A stretch of DNA of 64,000 nucleotides, taken from the NCBI GenBank assembly GCA_027487945.1, contig JAIYCQ010000018.1:111254-175253 (forward strand), in the 5' to 3' direction. Each line of letters starts with the position of its first letter. The first letter of the stretch is position 1. The notes beneath the pieces were generated by a model that was not told the origin of the DNA, ran no database searches, and saw only the letters and a list, made by a program, of their open reading frames with translations. Positions 53,900-63,963 of the stretch are shown here, in pieces. The position numbers and the translations under genes are program-made. Source of the DNA: Caulobacteraceae bacterium. Its GTDB lineage: Bacteria > Pseudomonadota > Alphaproteobacteria > Caulobacterales > Caulobacteraceae.

Positions 53900-56854
53900 T
53901 CAGGCGAAGGCTTCAGCCAGGAAGGTCTCGAGTTCTTTCAGGTGGCGGCTCATCATGCCGGCGGCGGTGGACGCCGAGGCGGGACGGCCGACGTAACGGG
54001 CGCGCTTTGCCTTCAGATCGAGGCGGTCCAGCGTGAGTTCAAGCCACGGATCGACGAAGGTCCAGCCACCCATGTTCTTCGGCTCTTCCTGACACCAGAC
54101 CAGTTCGGCGTTGGGGAACCGCGCCAGCACCTGGCTGACCGACTTGTGGGGCCAGGGATAGAACTGCTCAAGCCGCAGGATGTAGACGTCGTCGCGACCG
54201 GTCTTGGCGCGGGCGTCGATGAGGTCGAAGTAGACCTTCCCCGAGCAAAGGATCACGCGCTTGATCCTGTCGTCGCCGGTCAGGGTGATCCCGCCGACAT
54301 CGCAGTTGGCCTCGGCGCCGTCGATCATCACCCGGTGGAAGCTGGAGCCCTCGGCCAGGTCGGACAGGTTGCTGACCGCCTTCTTGTGCCGCAGCAGGCT
54401 CTTGGGCGTCATGATCACCAGCGGCTTGCGGAACTCGCGGTGCATCTGCCGGCGCAGGGCGTGGAAGTAGTTGGCCGGGGTCGAGCAGTTGAGGACCTGC
54501 ATGTTGTCCTCGGCGCAGGACTGCAGGAAACGCTCCAGGCGCGCGGAGCTGTGTTCCGGGCCCTGCCCCTCGTAACCGTGCGGCAGCAGCATGACGAGGC
54601 CGCTCATCCGCAGCCACTTCCGTTCGCCCGAGCTGATGAACTGGTCGATGACCACCTGGGCGCCGTTCACGAAGTCGCCGAACTGGGCTTCCCACAGGGT
54701 CAGGGTGTTGGGCTCGGCCAGCGAGAAGCCGTACTCGAAGCCCAGCACCGCCTCCTCCGACAGCGCCGAGTCGACCACTTCATAGTGGGCCTGGCCGGGG
54801 CGGATGTTGTTGAGGGGCGTGTAGTGCTCCTCGGTCGTCTGGTCGATCAGGTCGGAGTGGCGCTGGGTGAAGGTGCCGCGCACGCTGTCCTGACCCGACA
54901 GGCGGACCGGATAGCCCTCGTCCAGCAGCGTGGCGAACGCCATGTGCTCGGCGGTGCCCCAGTCGAGACCCTCGCCGGACTCGATGGCGGCGCGACGGGC
55001 CTCGACAACGCGGCGGACGGTCTTGTGCGCGTCGACGGAGTCCGGGATCGCCGTGATCTTGCGGCCCAGGTCGACGAGCTTCGACATCGGCACGCCGGTC
55101 TGGCCGCGCCGCTCCTCGTCACCCGGCAGGGTCAGGCCGGCCCACTTGCCGTCCAGCCAGTCGGCCTTGTTGGCCTTGTAGGTCTTGCCGGCCTCGAACT
55201 CGGCGTCGAGGAAGGCGGCGAACTCGTCGATCCAGCCGTTGACCTCGGCCTCGCCGACCACGCCCTCGCCGACCAGTCGGGCGCTGTAGATTTCACGGGT
55301 CGAGGGCTGGTCCTTGATGCGCGCGTACATTAGCGGCGACGTCATCGTGGGGTCGTCGCCCTCGTTGTGACCGAACCGCCGGTAGCAGAACATGTCGATG
55401 ACGACGTCCTTGCCGAACTGCTGGCGGTACTCGGTGGCCACCTTGGCGGCGAAGACCACGGCCTCGGGGTCGTCCCCGTTCACGTGGAAGATCGGTGCCT
55501 CGACCATCAGCGCCACATCCGAGGGATAGGGGCTGGTGCGGCTGAAGCTCGGGGCGGTGGTGAAGCCGATCTGGTTGTTGACGATGAAGTGGATCGTCCC
55601 GCCGACGCGGAAACCCTTCACGCCGGAGATGGCGAAACACTCGGCGACCACGCCCTGGCCGGCGAAGGCGGCGTCGCCGTGCAGCAGCAGCGGCAGCACA
55701 TGGCCGCGACCGGCGTCCGGCGTCTCGCGCAGGGTGAAGGCCTGCTTGGCCCGCGCCTTGCCCAGGACGACCGGGTTGACGATCTCCAGGTGGCTGGGGT
55801 TGGCCGTGAGCGACAGGTGGACGCTGTTGTCGTCGAACGAGCGGTCCGACGAGGCGCCCATGTGATACTTCACATCGCCCGAGCCCTCGATGTCCGAAGG
55901 CAGGGTCGAGCCGCCCTGAAACTCGTGGAAGATCACGTGGTAGGGCTTGCCCATCACGGCGGCCAGAACGTTCAGGCGACCGCGGTGCGGCATGCCCAGC
56001 ACGATGTCCTTCACGCCAAGGGCGCCGCCGCGCTTGATGATCTGCTCCAGCGCCGGGATGGCGGCCTCACCGCCGTCGAGGCCGAAGCGCTTGGTCCCCG
56101 GGAACCGGCGATGCAGGAAGCGTTCGAAGCCCTCGGCCTCGATCAGCTTCTTGAGGATGGCGACCTTGCCCTCCCTGGAGAAGGTGATCTCCTTGTCGCG
56201 TCCCTCGATCCGCTCCTGCAGCCAGGACTTCTCCTTCGGATCGGAGATGTGCATGTATTGCACGCCCACCGTGCCGCAGTAGGTGCGGCGCAGGATGGCG
56301 AGGATCTCGCGCAGGGTCGAGGTCTCAAGGCCCAGCACAAAGTCCAGGAAGATCGGGCGATCGTAGTCGGCCTCGGTGAAGCCATAGGTCGCCGGGTCCA
56401 GCTCGCTGGCGTCGCCGGGCGTGGTGGCCATGCCGAGCGGGTCGAGGCTGGCCTGCAGGTGACCGCGCATCCGGAAGGCCCGGATCATCATGATGGCGCG
56501 CAGGGAATCGAGGGTCGCGGCGCGCACATCGGCCGGGGCCGCTGTCGGCGCCTTGGCCTCGATGGCCTTGCCGAGCTTGGCCTCGACAGCGGGCCACAGT
56601 CCGTCGATCGCCGACAGCCAGTCCGGTCGCGCCGCCGGCACGGGGCGCGGCGTCCAGGACGGCTTGCGCGCCGCCTTCTGAACTTCCTCAGCCTTGTCGT
56701 GCAGCGTGGCGAAGAAGCCGGCCCAGGAGGCGTCGACCGAGCCCGGGTCGTTCGACCAGCGGGCGTAGAGGTCCTCCACGAAGGCCGCATTTGCGCCGTA
56801 GAGGAAGGAGGTTTCGGTCAAAACCTGGTTGATGATGCCTGCGTCGTCCGCCAT
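53900..56854 (-). CDS. sucA: 2-oxoglutarate dehydrogenase E1 component
   Basis: 984 aa from ATG 56854 ([30 protein letters not shown]), the family-typical N-terminus with an AAGGCG ribosome site; ATG 56878 would add 8 residues. TPP-binding [39 protein letters not shown], substrate and E2-contact regions, and the C-terminal half [26 protein letters not shown] and [19 protein letters not shown] are intact. It decarboxylates 2-oxoglutarate in the TCA cycle. It is preceded by its own promoter after the sucD terminator. Confidence 0.97.
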   Translation of the reverse strand: MADDAGIINQVLTETSFLYGANAAFVEDLYARWSNDPGSVDASWAGFFATLHDKAEEVQKAARKPSWTPRPVPAARPDWLSAIDGLWPAVEAKLGKAIEAKAPTAAPADVRAATLDSLRAIMMIRAFRMRGHLQASLDPLGMATTPGDASELDPATYGFTEADYDRPIFLDFVLGLETSTLREILAILRRTYCGTVGVQYMHISDPKEKSWLQERIEGRDKEITFSREGKVAILKKLIEAEGFERFLHRRFPGTKRFGLDGGEAAIPALEQIIKRGGALGVKDIVLGMPHRGRLNVLAAVMGKPYHVIFHEFQGGSTLPSDIEGSGDVKYHMGASSDRSFDDNSVHLSLTANPSHLEIVNPVVLGKARAKQAFTLRETPDAGRGHVLPLLLHGDAAFAGQGVVAECFAISGVKGFRVGGTIHFIVNNQIGFTTAPSFSRTSPYPSDVALMVEAPIFHVNGDDPEAVVFAAKVATEYRQQFGKDVVIDMFCYRRFGHNEGDDPTMTSPLMYARIKDQPSTREIYSARLVGEGVVGEAEVNGWIDEFAAFLDAEFEAGKTYKANKADWLDGKWAGLTLPGDEERRGQTGVPMSKLVDLGRKITAIPDSVDAHKTVRRVVEARRAAIESGEGLDWGTAEHMAFATLLDEGYPVRLSGQDSVRGTFTQRHSDLIDQTTEEHYTPLNNIRPGQAHYEVVDSALSEEAVLGFEYGFSLAEPNTLTLWEAQFGDFVNGAQVVIDQFISSGERKWLRMSGLVMLLPHGYEGQGPEHSSARLERFLQSCAEDNMQVLNCSTPANYFHALRRQMHREFRKPLVIMTPKSLLRHKKAVSNLSDLAEGSSFHRVMIDGAEANCDVGGITLTGDDRIKRVILCSGKVYFDLIDARAKTGRDDVYILRLEQFYPWPHKSVSQVLARFPNAELVWCQEEPKNMGGWTFVDPWLELTLDRLDLKAKRARYVGRPASASTAAGMMSRHLKELETFLAEAFA

Positions 56855-56897
56855 CGATCTCGCGCCTTGAGTCGCCATGGGTCATGCGGATAGCCGC

Positions 56898-56903
56898 CCT
56901 AGC
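56898..56903 (-). promoter_or_regulatory. Candidate -10 box for sucA
   Basis: GCTAGG on the minus strand, 44 bp before the sucA ATG, between the sucD terminator and sucA. It suggests a separate sucA promoter. Confidence 0.35.
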
Positions 56904-56956
56904 GTAAATATAGTCTCTCGCGCCCGATTTCCTGCAGAAACCGGCCCCCGGCGCAG

Positions 56957-56988
56957 AAAAGGAAATCCCGGCCCTCCCCGGCCGGGAT
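56957..56988 (-). terminator. Rho-independent terminator after sucD
   Basis: Minus strand ATCCCGGCC, short loop, GGCCGGGAT followed by TTCCTTTT. Perfect 9-bp stem 14 bp downstream of the sucD stop. Confidence 0.8.
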
Positions 56989-57002
56989 CGCAGTTCGTCC
57001 GA

Positions 57003-57887
57003 CTAGCCCTTGAGCACGTCGAGCAGGGTCTCGCCGAGACGCGCGGGCGAGGACGACACGCGGATGCCCGCCGCCTCCATCGCCGCGATCTTGTCCTCGG
57101 CGCCGCCCTTGCCGCCCGACACGATGGCGCCGGCGTGGCCCATGTGACGGCCCGGAGGGGCGGTGCGGCCGGCGATGAAGCCGACCATCGGCTTCTTGCG
57201 GCCACGCTTCGCTTCGTCGATCAGGAACTGGGCGGCGTCTTCTTCCGCCGCGCCGCCGATCTCGCCGATCATGACGATCGACTGGGTGGCTTCGTCGGCG
57301 AGGAAGAGCTCGAGCACGTCGATGAACTCGGTGCCCTTGACCGGGTCGCCGCCGATGCCGACGGCCGTGGTCTGGCCGAGGCCGGCGTTGGTGGTCTGGA
57401 ACACCGCCTCATAGGTCAGGGTGCCCGAGCGCGACACGACGCCGACCGAGCCCCTGGAGAAGATCGAGCCCGGCATGATGCCGATCTTGCACTCGCCCGG
57501 CGTCAGGACGCCCGGGCAGTTCGGACCGATCAGACGCGACTTCGAACCGGCCAGGGCCTTCTTGACCTTGACCATGTCCAGCACCGGGATGCCCTCGGTG
57601 ATGCAGACGATCAGGCCGATCTCCGCGTCGATGGCTTCAAGGATGGCGTCAGCCGCGAAGGGCGGCGGAACGTAGATGACCGAGGCGTCGGCGCCGGTGG
57701 CCGACTTGGCCTCGCCGACCGTGTCGAACATCGGCAGGCCGATGTGCGTCGTGCCGCCTTTGCCGGGGGTGACGCCGCCGACCATCCTGGTGCCGTAGGC
57801 GATGGCCTGTTCGGAGTGGAAGGTGCCCTGGGCGCCGGTGATGCCCTGGCAGATGACCTTGGTGTGGGAGCCGATGAGGATGGACAT
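57003..57887 (-). CDS. sucD: Succinyl-CoA synthetase alpha subunit
   Basis: 294 aa. CoA-binding Rossmann domain ([33 protein letters not shown]) and the phosphohistidine in [16 protein letters not shown] near residue 246. [13 protein letters not shown] and [14 protein letters not shown] [15 protein letters not shown] are family features. ATG overlaps the sucC stop (TAATG). The frame opens further upstream inside sucC, which is not used. Confidence 0.97.
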   Translation of the reverse strand: MSILIGSHTKVICQGITGAQGTFHSEQAIAYGTRMVGGVTPGKGGTTHIGLPMFDTVGEAKSATGADASVIYVPPPFAADAILEAIDAEIGLIVCITEGIPVLDMVKVKKALAGSKSRLIGPNCPGVLTPGECKIGIMPGSIFSRGSVGVVSRSGTLTYEAVFQTTNAGLGQTTAVGIGGDPVKGTEFIDVLELFLADEATQSIVMIGEIGGAAEEDAAQFLIDEAKRGRKKPMVGFIAGRTAPPGRHMGHAGAIVSGGKGGAEDKIAAMEAAGIRVSSSPARLGETLLDVLKG

Positions 57888-59086
57888 TAGTTGGCGCCTC
57901 GCACGGCGGCGACGATCTTCTCTGCGCCGTCCGACAGATCGTTGGCGGCGATGACGTTCAGGCCGCTTTCGTTGATGATTTTCTTGCCCAGCTCGACGTT
58001 GGTGCCTTCGAGGCGGACGACCAGAGGAACCTTCAGGCCGACTTCCTTGACCGCGGCCACCACGCCCTCGGCGATGATGTCGCAACGCATGATGCCGCCG
58101 AAGATGTTGACCAGGATGCCTTTGACGGCCGGGTCGGCAGTGATGATCTTGAAGGCCGCGGTGACCTTCTCCTTGCTGGCGCCGCCGCCGACATCGAGGA
58201 AGTTGGCCGGCTCGGCGCCGTACAGTTTGATGATGTCCATGGTGGCCATGGCCAGGCCCGCGCCGTTGACCATGCAGCCGATCTCACCGTCCAGGGCGAT
58301 GTAGGCCAGGTCGAACTTGCTGGCTTCGATCTCCTTGGGATCCTCTTCCGTCTCGTCGCGCAGTTCGCGGATGTCCGGATGACGGAACAGGCTGTTGCCG
58401 TCGAACGAGACCTTGGCGTCAAGGACGCGCAGGTGGTCGTCGGCGGTGACGATGAGGGGGTTCACCTCCAGCATCGCCATGTCCTTGGCCAGGAACGCCG
58501 TGTAGAGCTGGGTCAGCAGCGAGGCCGCTTCCTTGGCCAGGCCGCCGGTCAGGCCGAGCGCCTTGGCCAGCGCGCGCTGGTGGGTCGGCCACACGCCGGT
58601 GGCGGGGTCGATCGAGAAGGTGTGGATCTTTTCCGGAGTGTCGTGGGCGACCTCCTCGATATCCATGCCGCCCTCGGTCGAGGCGACGACCGAGACCATG
58701 CTCGTCTGCCGGTCGACCAGCAGGGACAGGTAGAATTCCTTGGCGATGGCAGCGCCTTCCTCGATGTAGAGGCGGTTGACCTGCTTGCCCCTGGGCCCGG
58801 TCTGGTGGGTCACCAGCACGCGGCCGAGCATCTCCTCGGCGTTGCTGCGGACTTCCGCGACCGACTTGACGACGCGGACGCCGCCCTTGGCGTCGGGGCC
58901 GAGGCCCTCGAAGCGGCCCTTGCCGCGCCCGCCGGCGTGGATCTGGCTCTTCACGACGAAAACCGGCGTGCCGAGCGTCTCGGCGGCCTTCTGGGCTTCT
59001 TCGGGGGTGAAGGCGGCGAAGCCGCGCGGAACGGGGACGCCGAATTCGGCCAGGACGGCCTTGGCCTGATGCTCGTGGATATTCAT
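57887..59086 (-). CDS. sucC: Succinyl-CoA synthetase beta subunit (ADP-forming)
   Basis: 399 aa. N-terminal [22 protein letters not shown] and ATP-grasp region [12 protein letters not shown], plus the C-terminal ligase domain [19 protein letters not shown] and the [21 protein letters not shown] end. With SucD it makes succinate plus ATP from succinyl-CoA. ATG 59086; first gene of sucCD. Confidence 0.97.
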   Translation of the reverse strand: MNIHEHQAKAVLAEFGVPVPRGFAAFTPEEAQKAAETLGTPVFVVKSQIHAGGRGKGRFEGLGPDAKGGVRVVKSVAEVRSNAEEMLGRVLVTHQTGPRGKQVNRLYIEEGAAIAKEFYLSLLVDRQTSMVSVVASTEGGMDIEEVAHDTPEKIHTFSIDPATGVWPTHQRALAKALGLTGGLAKEAASLLTQLYTAFLAKDMAMLEVNPLIVTADDHLRVLDAKVSFDGNSLFRHPDIRELRDETEEDPKEIEASKFDLAYIALDGEIGCMVNGAGLAMATMDIIKLYGAEPANFLDVGGGASKEKVTAAFKIITADPAVKGILVNIFGGIMRCDIIAEGVVAAVKEVGLKVPLVVRLEGTNVELGKKIINESGLNVIAANDLSDGAEKIVAAVRGAN

Positions 59087-59192
59087 CGCGCTATTGGGTC
59101 TCGCGGATGGCGCTAGGGAAGGCCCGCGGTCGCGGACCGGGCCGGGTTATGGCGCGGTCGGGCGGCAGGTGCAACCCGATGGAGGCGATAGG

Positions 59193-59226
59193 AAAAAAGA
59201 ACCCCGCCGGTCGCCCGACGGGGTTC
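59193..59226 (-). terminator. Rho-independent terminator after the TonB receptor gene
   Basis: Minus strand GAACCCCGTCGG, loop GCGA, CCGGCGGGGTTC, then TTTTTT (59193-59198 on the plus strand is AAAAAA). 11 of 12 bp pair. It lies 38 bp after the receptor stop and upstream of sucC. Confidence 0.9.
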
Positions 59227-59263
59227 ATCATTGCGGAAGCACGGGCCGCGAAGGCCCAGCCTT

Positions 59264-61516
59264 CTAGTACTTCGCCGTCAGGCGCAGCGTGACGGTCCTG
59301 GGCGCGCCGTAGTAGGCGGTCCGGATACCGCCGACGGAGGAGAATTCCTGCGCGTCGGTCTTGTAGAGTTCGTCGCCGATGTTCTGGCCGTAGAGGCCGG
59401 CGGTGTAGCGGCGGTCGCCGCTTTCCCAAACCGCCCGGGCATCCCACAGCCAAACGCCGTCATCCCACATGCCGGGAAGGCGCACGCCGCTGTTGGTCAC
59501 CGTGTTGTCGATGGCCAGGGCCATTTCCGAGCGGTACCTGGCCTGGGCGCCGAGGACCAGCGAACCGGCCTCGCCGAGGTCGAAGGTGTACTGGCCGCCG
59601 TAGCGGGCGGTCCACTTCGGCGCGAAGGCCGGCTTCTGGAACGCCCGGCTGCCGCCGGTGGCGGCGAAGCGGACGTCGTCGAAGTCGTCATACTCGGCGT
59701 TGAGCAAGCCGATCTGGGCGTCGAGCAGCAGGCCGGCGACGGGACGGGCCACGGCCTCGACCTCGGCGCCGGAGGTCTTCATGCTGCCGGCGTTGATGAC
59801 CGTCAGCTCGGGGCTCGGCAGGCCGGTGCCGGGATCGGTCACCGTGCCGGACACCCGGGCCTGGAAGTCCGTATAGTCGTTGGTGAAGACGGTCAGGTTC
59901 AGCAGGTAGCGGCCGCCGTCCCAGGTCGTCTTGATGCCGCCCTCGAAGCTCTCGACGGTTTCAGGATCGTACGGCGCCTGTTCGCCCGGGTTGTTGGCCC
60001 GGCCGTTGAAGCCGCCCGACTTGAAGCCTTTCGAGCCGCGCAGATACAGGGTGACGTTCTCGGCCGGCATCCAGCGCACGTCGACCATGGGGGAGACGTC
60101 TTCCCAGGTCTCGTTCAGGCCTTTGAAGGCGAAGGCCGGATTGGCGGTGAACGCCGGGTTCGAGGAGAAGGTCGAGGTGGACCGCGAGTAGGTCTTTTCC
60201 TCGTCGGTGTAGCGCAGGCCGCCGGTGACCTGGACGGTCTCGGTCAGGTCGTAGCTGACGTTGACGTAGGCCGCCTTGCTGGTGGTCTCCAGGTCGTCGT
60301 CCACGGTGCGCAGGAAGGTCGCGTTGGCGAAGGCCGCGCCCAGGAAATCGTCCGCATAGGCTTCCTGGTGCGAGTCGATCTGCTCGTTCAGCCAGTAGAC
60401 GCCGCCCACAACCGTCCAGGGACCCTCGTCGTAGGTCAGCTGGAATTCCTGGCTCGTCTGGTTCTGGTTCACGCCGACGAAGACGTCGCCCAGCTCAAGC
60501 TGGGTCGCGTCGATATCGATGTAGTCGTCGGTCTCGAGGTTGCGGTAGGCGGTGATCGACTTCAGCGACAGGGCGTCGCTGAGGTTCCAGGTCACCGTGC
60601 CGGCGAAGCCGTAGTGGGTCAGCTCGGTCGAGTTGGGCAGGCCGGAGGTCGTGCGGGTCTTGAAGTCATAGGCGGGCGGCGGGTTGGTCACCGCAATGAG
60701 CGGCACGCCGAGGATGGTGGTCAGGGTGCTGGTCGCCTGACCGACGGTCATCCCCGCGTCGTCGCGGCTGTAGTCGGCCGACAGGTCCACGCGGATGTCG
60801 TCGGTCGGCTTCCAGGTCGCCGCGCCGCGCACGGCCCAGGTGTTCTTGTCATTGTACTCCTGGCCGTTGACGGGGTCCTCGACATAGCCGTCACGCTTGG
60901 ACACCAGGCCGGAGACGCCGAGCGAGAGGGTGTCGCTGACCGGACCGGAGACCGAGCCCTTGACCTCCATCTGGTTGTAGCTGCCGTAGGCGGCCGACAG
61001 GCCGGCGCGGAACGTGTCGCCCGGCTTGCGGGTGACCACCTTCAGCGCGCCGCCGATGGTGTTCTTGCCGTAGAGGGTGCCTTGCGGACCGCGCAGGACC
61101 TCGACGCGCTCGAGGTCGAACAGGTCGAACTGGGTGCCGCGGATGCGGCTGTAGTAGACGTCGTCGACATAGACGCCGATGGCGGGGTCGAAGGTCTGCA
61201 GCGCATCGGGCTGGCCGATGCCGCGGATGAAGATGTTGGTCGCGTTCGACGAGCCGCGGCCCTGCGAGATATTCACGTTCGGCACCGCGCCCTGCAGCCC
61301 CGTCACGTCCGTGACCTGGAGCCGCTCGAGCGAGGCCTCGCTGAACGCCGAGACGGCGCCGGGAACGTCCTGCAGGTTTTCCTCGGTGCGCCGGGCGGTG
61401 ACCACGATCGCCTCGACTTCGTTGCCGGCGGCGGGAACATCCTGCGCGGCGGCGAAGGTGGCGCACGCACTCCAGGCGGCGCCGGCCAGCAGAGCGGCCT
61501 TGAACATCGTCCTCAT
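59264..61516 (-). CDS. TonB-dependent outer-membrane receptor
   Basis: 750 aa with signal peptide (MRTMFKAALLAGAAWSACATFAAA). TonB box-like EAIVVTARRTEENLQDVP at the mature N-terminus, plug domain (FIRGIG, VYVDDVYYSR, LERVEVLRGPQGTLYGKNTIGGALKVVTRKP) and a 22-strand barrel ending in the aromatic TLRLTAKY. It imports an unidentified large ligand. ATG 61516 has GGGAGGACGACA just upstream. Regulation by the adjacent TetR is likely from position. Confidence 0.94.
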   Translation of the reverse strand: MRTMFKAALLAGAAWSACATFAAAQDVPAAGNEVEAIVVTARRTEENLQDVPGAVSAFSEASLERLQVTDVTGLQGAVPNVNISQGRGSSNATNIFIRGIGQPDALQTFDPAIGVYVDDVYYSRIRGTQFDLFDLERVEVLRGPQGTLYGKNTIGGALKVVTRKPGDTFRAGLSAAYGSYNQMEVKGSVSGPVSDTLSLGVSGLVSKRDGYVEDPVNGQEYNDKNTWAVRGAATWKPTDDIRVDLSADYSRDDAGMTVGQATSTLTTILGVPLIAVTNPPPAYDFKTRTTSGLPNSTELTHYGFAGTVTWNLSDALSLKSITAYRNLETDDYIDIDATQLELGDVFVGVNQNQTSQEFQLTYDEGPWTVVGGVYWLNEQIDSHQEAYADDFLGAAFANATFLRTVDDDLETTSKAAYVNVSYDLTETVQVTGGLRYTDEEKTYSRSTSTFSSNPAFTANPAFAFKGLNETWEDVSPMVDVRWMPAENVTLYLRGSKGFKSGGFNGRANNPGEQAPYDPETVESFEGGIKTTWDGGRYLLNLTVFTNDYTDFQARVSGTVTDPGTGLPSPELTVINAGSMKTSGAEVEAVARPVAGLLLDAQIGLLNAEYDDFDDVRFAATGGSRAFQKPAFAPKWTARYGGQYTFDLGEAGSLVLGAQARYRSEMALAIDNTVTNSGVRLPGMWDDGVWLWDARAVWESGDRRYTAGLYGQNIGDELYKTDAQEFSSVGGIRTAYYGAPRTVTLRLTAKY

Positions 61517-61579
61517 TGTCGTCCTCCCAAGCGATCCCTTTTCCGGAATCGTCAACGTTTCAAATTCACCAGAACGCGA

Positions 61580-61594
61580 ATTGTCGCGAACAAT
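61580..61594. promoter_or_regulatory. Candidate operator ATTGT-N5-ACAAT upstream of the receptor gene
   Basis: 5-bp arms with 5-bp spacer, 64 bp upstream of the receptor ATG. Suits a TetR dimer. Confidence 0.3.
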
Positions 61595-61644
61595 CATCCA
61601 AGCCGGGCGCGAGCGGAAGGGCCCGGCGCCGGGACGCTGATATT

Positions 61645-61662
61645 TTTCACCATGTGATGAAA
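61645..61662. promoter_or_regulatory. Imperfect dyad TTTCACCATGTGATGAAA
   Basis: 7 of 9 base pairs symmetrical; 129 bp upstream of the receptor ATG and 28 bp downstream of the TetR stop. Could be a second operator site. Confidence 0.25.
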
Positions 61663-61681
61663 TGGCGCCACATGGGCGCCA
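61663..61681. terminator. Hairpin just after the TetR gene
   Basis: TGGCGCC-ACATG-GGCGCCA, perfect 7-bp stem, 8 bp downstream of the TetR stop. No T-run, weak terminator at most. Confidence 0.35.
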
Positions 61682-61689
61682 CGATCCCG

Positions 61690-62385
61690 TCAGGCCCGCG
61701 CCTTGCGGATCACCGCCTCGAACCCGGCGGCGCAGTAGGTGTAGAGCCGCTGGCGCACGGCCTCCAGGTCGCTGGACTGGCACAGGCCGTCGGAGAGCTG
61801 GTCGATTCGCCCGGTCTCGGCGACCGAGAGGGTCATCGACCCGGTGAGGAACTGGTAGCTCCAGTACAGGTCCGCCAGGTCCGCCTCGGGCAGGGCGCGC
61901 TTGAGCGTTTCGATGAGTTGCCGGACCACGGGATCGAAGAAGCGGTGCATGACCTCGCCGCCCCAGGCCGGCGTGGTGTTGATCTGGGCGACCAGGCCGA
62001 ACCAGTTCTTCCAGCCGGCGCCGCCGGTCAGGGCGCGCTCGACCAGGGGATCGATGAAGGCGGCGATCACCCCTTCGGCGGTCATCGTCCCGGGATGGGC
62101 CGCCTCATAGGCGCTCATCGCCCGGGCGCGGTCCTGGTTCAGGATCTCGGCCCGACGCAGCAGCACCGCGTCGAACAGCTCGCGCTTGGCCCCGAAGTAG
62201 TAGTGGATCAGGGCGGTGTCGACGCCGGCCTCGGCCGCCACCTGGCGCGTGGTGACGCCATAGAAGCCGTGGCGCGAGAACAGGCCCTCGGCCGAATCCA
62301 GGATGGCCTGTTTCAGGTCCAGGCCCGTCCCCTTGGAGGGTCGGCCTCTGCCGCCGGAGCGGGCGCGGGGCTTGACTGCGGTCAT
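61690..62385 (-). CDS. TetR-family transcriptional regulator
   Basis: 231 aa. HTH: LDLKQAILDSAEGLFSRHGFYGVTTRQVAAEAGVDTALIHYYFGAKRELFDAVL (about residues 22-75). Basic N-terminus (PRARSGGRGRPSKGTG). Ligand domain includes WKNWFGLVAQINTTPAWGGEVMHRFFDPV, similar to the AcrR-type C-terminal group. Upstream of, and on the same strand as, the TonB receptor gene. Confidence 0.92.
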   Translation of the reverse strand: MTAVKPRARSGGRGRPSKGTGLDLKQAILDSAEGLFSRHGFYGVTTRQVAAEAGVDTALIHYYFGAKRELFDAVLLRRAEILNQDRARAMSAYEAAHPGTMTAEGVIAAFIDPLVERALTGGAGWKNWFGLVAQINTTPAWGGEVMHRFFDPVVRQLIETLKRALPEADLADLYWSYQFLTGSMTLSVAETGRIDQLSDGLCQSSDLEAVRQRLYTYCAAGFEAVIRKARA

Positions 62386-62460
62386 CGCCTGTCCTGACGC
62401 CCGCCGATCCGCGAGGCCGGACCGGGATAGCCCCCCGGTCCGGCCGAAGGCAAGGCCGCG

Positions 62461-62991
62461 TCAACCGAACACCAGTCGCCACATCAGCCTGCCCGGCAGG
62501 AAGGTGAAGGCGCCCGCCGCCAGCGACCCGCCGATGAACATGCCCGTCATCGCCTTGCGATGGACCGTCACCCGGTGTTTGCGCGCCGCCATGACCGCCA
62601 GCGGAAGGGCGATCAGGACCCACCCGCTGATCAGATGGATGAAGGACCACCGGTCTCCGTTGAGACCGACGATGAACAGCGAGGAGATGGCCGTCGTCGC
62701 CATCAGGGCGACCCAGATCCAGCCGGCCGCGCGGTGAAAGGCCCGCCCCTTCCGCATCGTGAAGATCAGGCCGCCCAGCGCCACCGTGCCCATGGCGGCG
62801 AGGATATGCAGCTGCAGGACCATTGGCTGGGCGGCGAACAGCGCGATGTCGGGGCCGTGGAGCCGGCCCTGTTGCGCGACGGCGACCATCTGAGGTCCGA
62901 ACAGGACCAGCACCGCGGCGACGGCGGCGGCAAGGAGGGCCCAGCCGGCGTGGCGGGCGGACGGCAGGCTGCGGGAGGATGTGGCGGTCAT
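62461..62991 (-). CDS. DUF2306-like membrane protein
   Basis: 176 aa, four to five membrane helices with conserved histidines (VLQLHILAAMGTVALGGLIF, FHRAAGWIWVALM, FIHLISGWVLIALPLAVMAARKHRVTVHRKAMTG). The histidine pattern resembles DUF2306 and cytochrome b561-like heme-binding membrane proteins. Ligand not shown. Upstream of the TetR gene on the same strand, 75 bp gap. Confidence 0.75.
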   Translation of the reverse strand: MTATSSRSLPSARHAGWALLAAAVAAVLVLFGPQMVAVAQQGRLHGPDIALFAAQPMVLQLHILAAMGTVALGGLIFTMRKGRAFHRAAGWIWVALMATTAISSLFIVGLNGDRWSFIHLISGWVLIALPLAVMAARKHRVTVHRKAMTGMFIGGSLAAGAFTFLPGRLMWRLVFG

Positions 62992-63228
62992 GGCTCAGGC
63001 TCCGGGGGCCGAAAAATGCAGGGGGGCGGGCAGCAGACTGCCGATTGACAGACGCGGGGCGGAGGGCTTCATCCGGAGCGTGGTCATCGGGGCGGCCTGT
63101 GCCGGCGGGTTGTCGATGACGTCAGGCCTAGGGGACCCGACCTGGACACGCAGTCGCCGTTACGCCGGAAAGCCGGCAGCGTTCGTGAAACGACGCCGGG
63201 AGCCGTTCGCGCATCGTGGATCGCCAGG

Positions 63229-63963
63229 GTGACCGGGTGGCGTCATGCCCGCGGCCTGCTGATCGCGGCGGGCGCAGGCGTGTTCATGGCGGTGGTCGGC
63301 GCCTTCGGCAGCGGCGAGGCGCCCTTCGGCCTGCGGCTCGCCTACTGGGTCGCCGTCATGCTGACCGGCGGTCTCGGCGGGGCGATCGTGTCGGAACTGG
63401 TCACGCGCGGCGGCTGGCTGGAGGAGCGCCCGGCGCTGCAGGGCGTGATCATCGCGACAGGTCTGAGCATACCGCTGACCCTCGCGGTCTGGGGGATGAC
63501 GGGCCTGTTCTTCAGGGGTGACGCCGACCTGGACCACATCAGGTTCTACATCGGGCCTGTGCTGGTCGTGACCTGCGTCATGACGGCGCTCAACTACTTC
63601 ACCCAGAGGGCGCCGGCCGAGACCCACGCGGCGCCGGCGGGAGCCGCGCCGCCGCGCTTTCTGGAGCGCCTGCCCGCGCGCCTTCGAGGGGCGGATATCC
63701 ACGCCGTCGAGGCGCAGGACCACTACCTGCGTCTGCACACGAGCAAGGGGCAGGACCTGATCCTGTTTCGCCTGTCGGACGCGGTGGCGGAGCTGGAGGG
63801 GCTGGAGGGCGCGCAGGTGCACCGGTCCTGGTGGGTGGCGCGCGGCGCGGTCGCCGAGGCCCGTCGCGGCGACGGCAAGGCGACCCTGACCCTGGTCAAC
63901 GGCGCCCGCGTCCCGGTCAGCCGCGCCTACGCCCGCGCACTGCGCGAGGCCGGCTGGTTCTGA
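63229..63963 (+). CDS. Membrane-bound LytTR-domain DNA-binding regulator
   Basis: 244 aa, GTG start at 63229. Four membrane helices (about residues 10-118) are followed by a C-terminal LytTR domain: LPARLRGADIHAVEAQDHYLRLHTSKGQDLILFRLSDAVAELE...GAQVHRSWWVARGAVAEARRGDGKATLTLVNGARVPVSRAYARALREAGWF. No histidine kinase partner is adjacent, so this is a one-component membrane regulator. The 237-bp gap before it (62992-63228) shows nothing I can assign. The last 37 bases after the stop are empty. Confidence 0.85.
   Translation: MTGWRHARGLLIAAGAGVFMAVVGAFGSGEAPFGLRLAYWVAVMLTGGLGGAIVSELVTRGGWLEERPALQGVIIATGLSIPLTLAVWGMTGLFFRGDADLDHIRFYIGPVLVVTCVMTALNYFTQRAPAETHAAPAGAAPPRFLERLPARLRGADIHAVEAQDHYLRLHTSKGQDLILFRLSDAVAELEGLEGAQVHRSWWVARGAVAEARRGDGKATLTLVNGARVPVSRAYARALREAGWF

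Noticed and set aside
59231..61657. 808-codon plus-strand open frame opposite the TonB receptor gene
   Set aside because: Antisense shadow caused by high third-position GC; the minus strand encodes an intact receptor with signal peptide and terminator.
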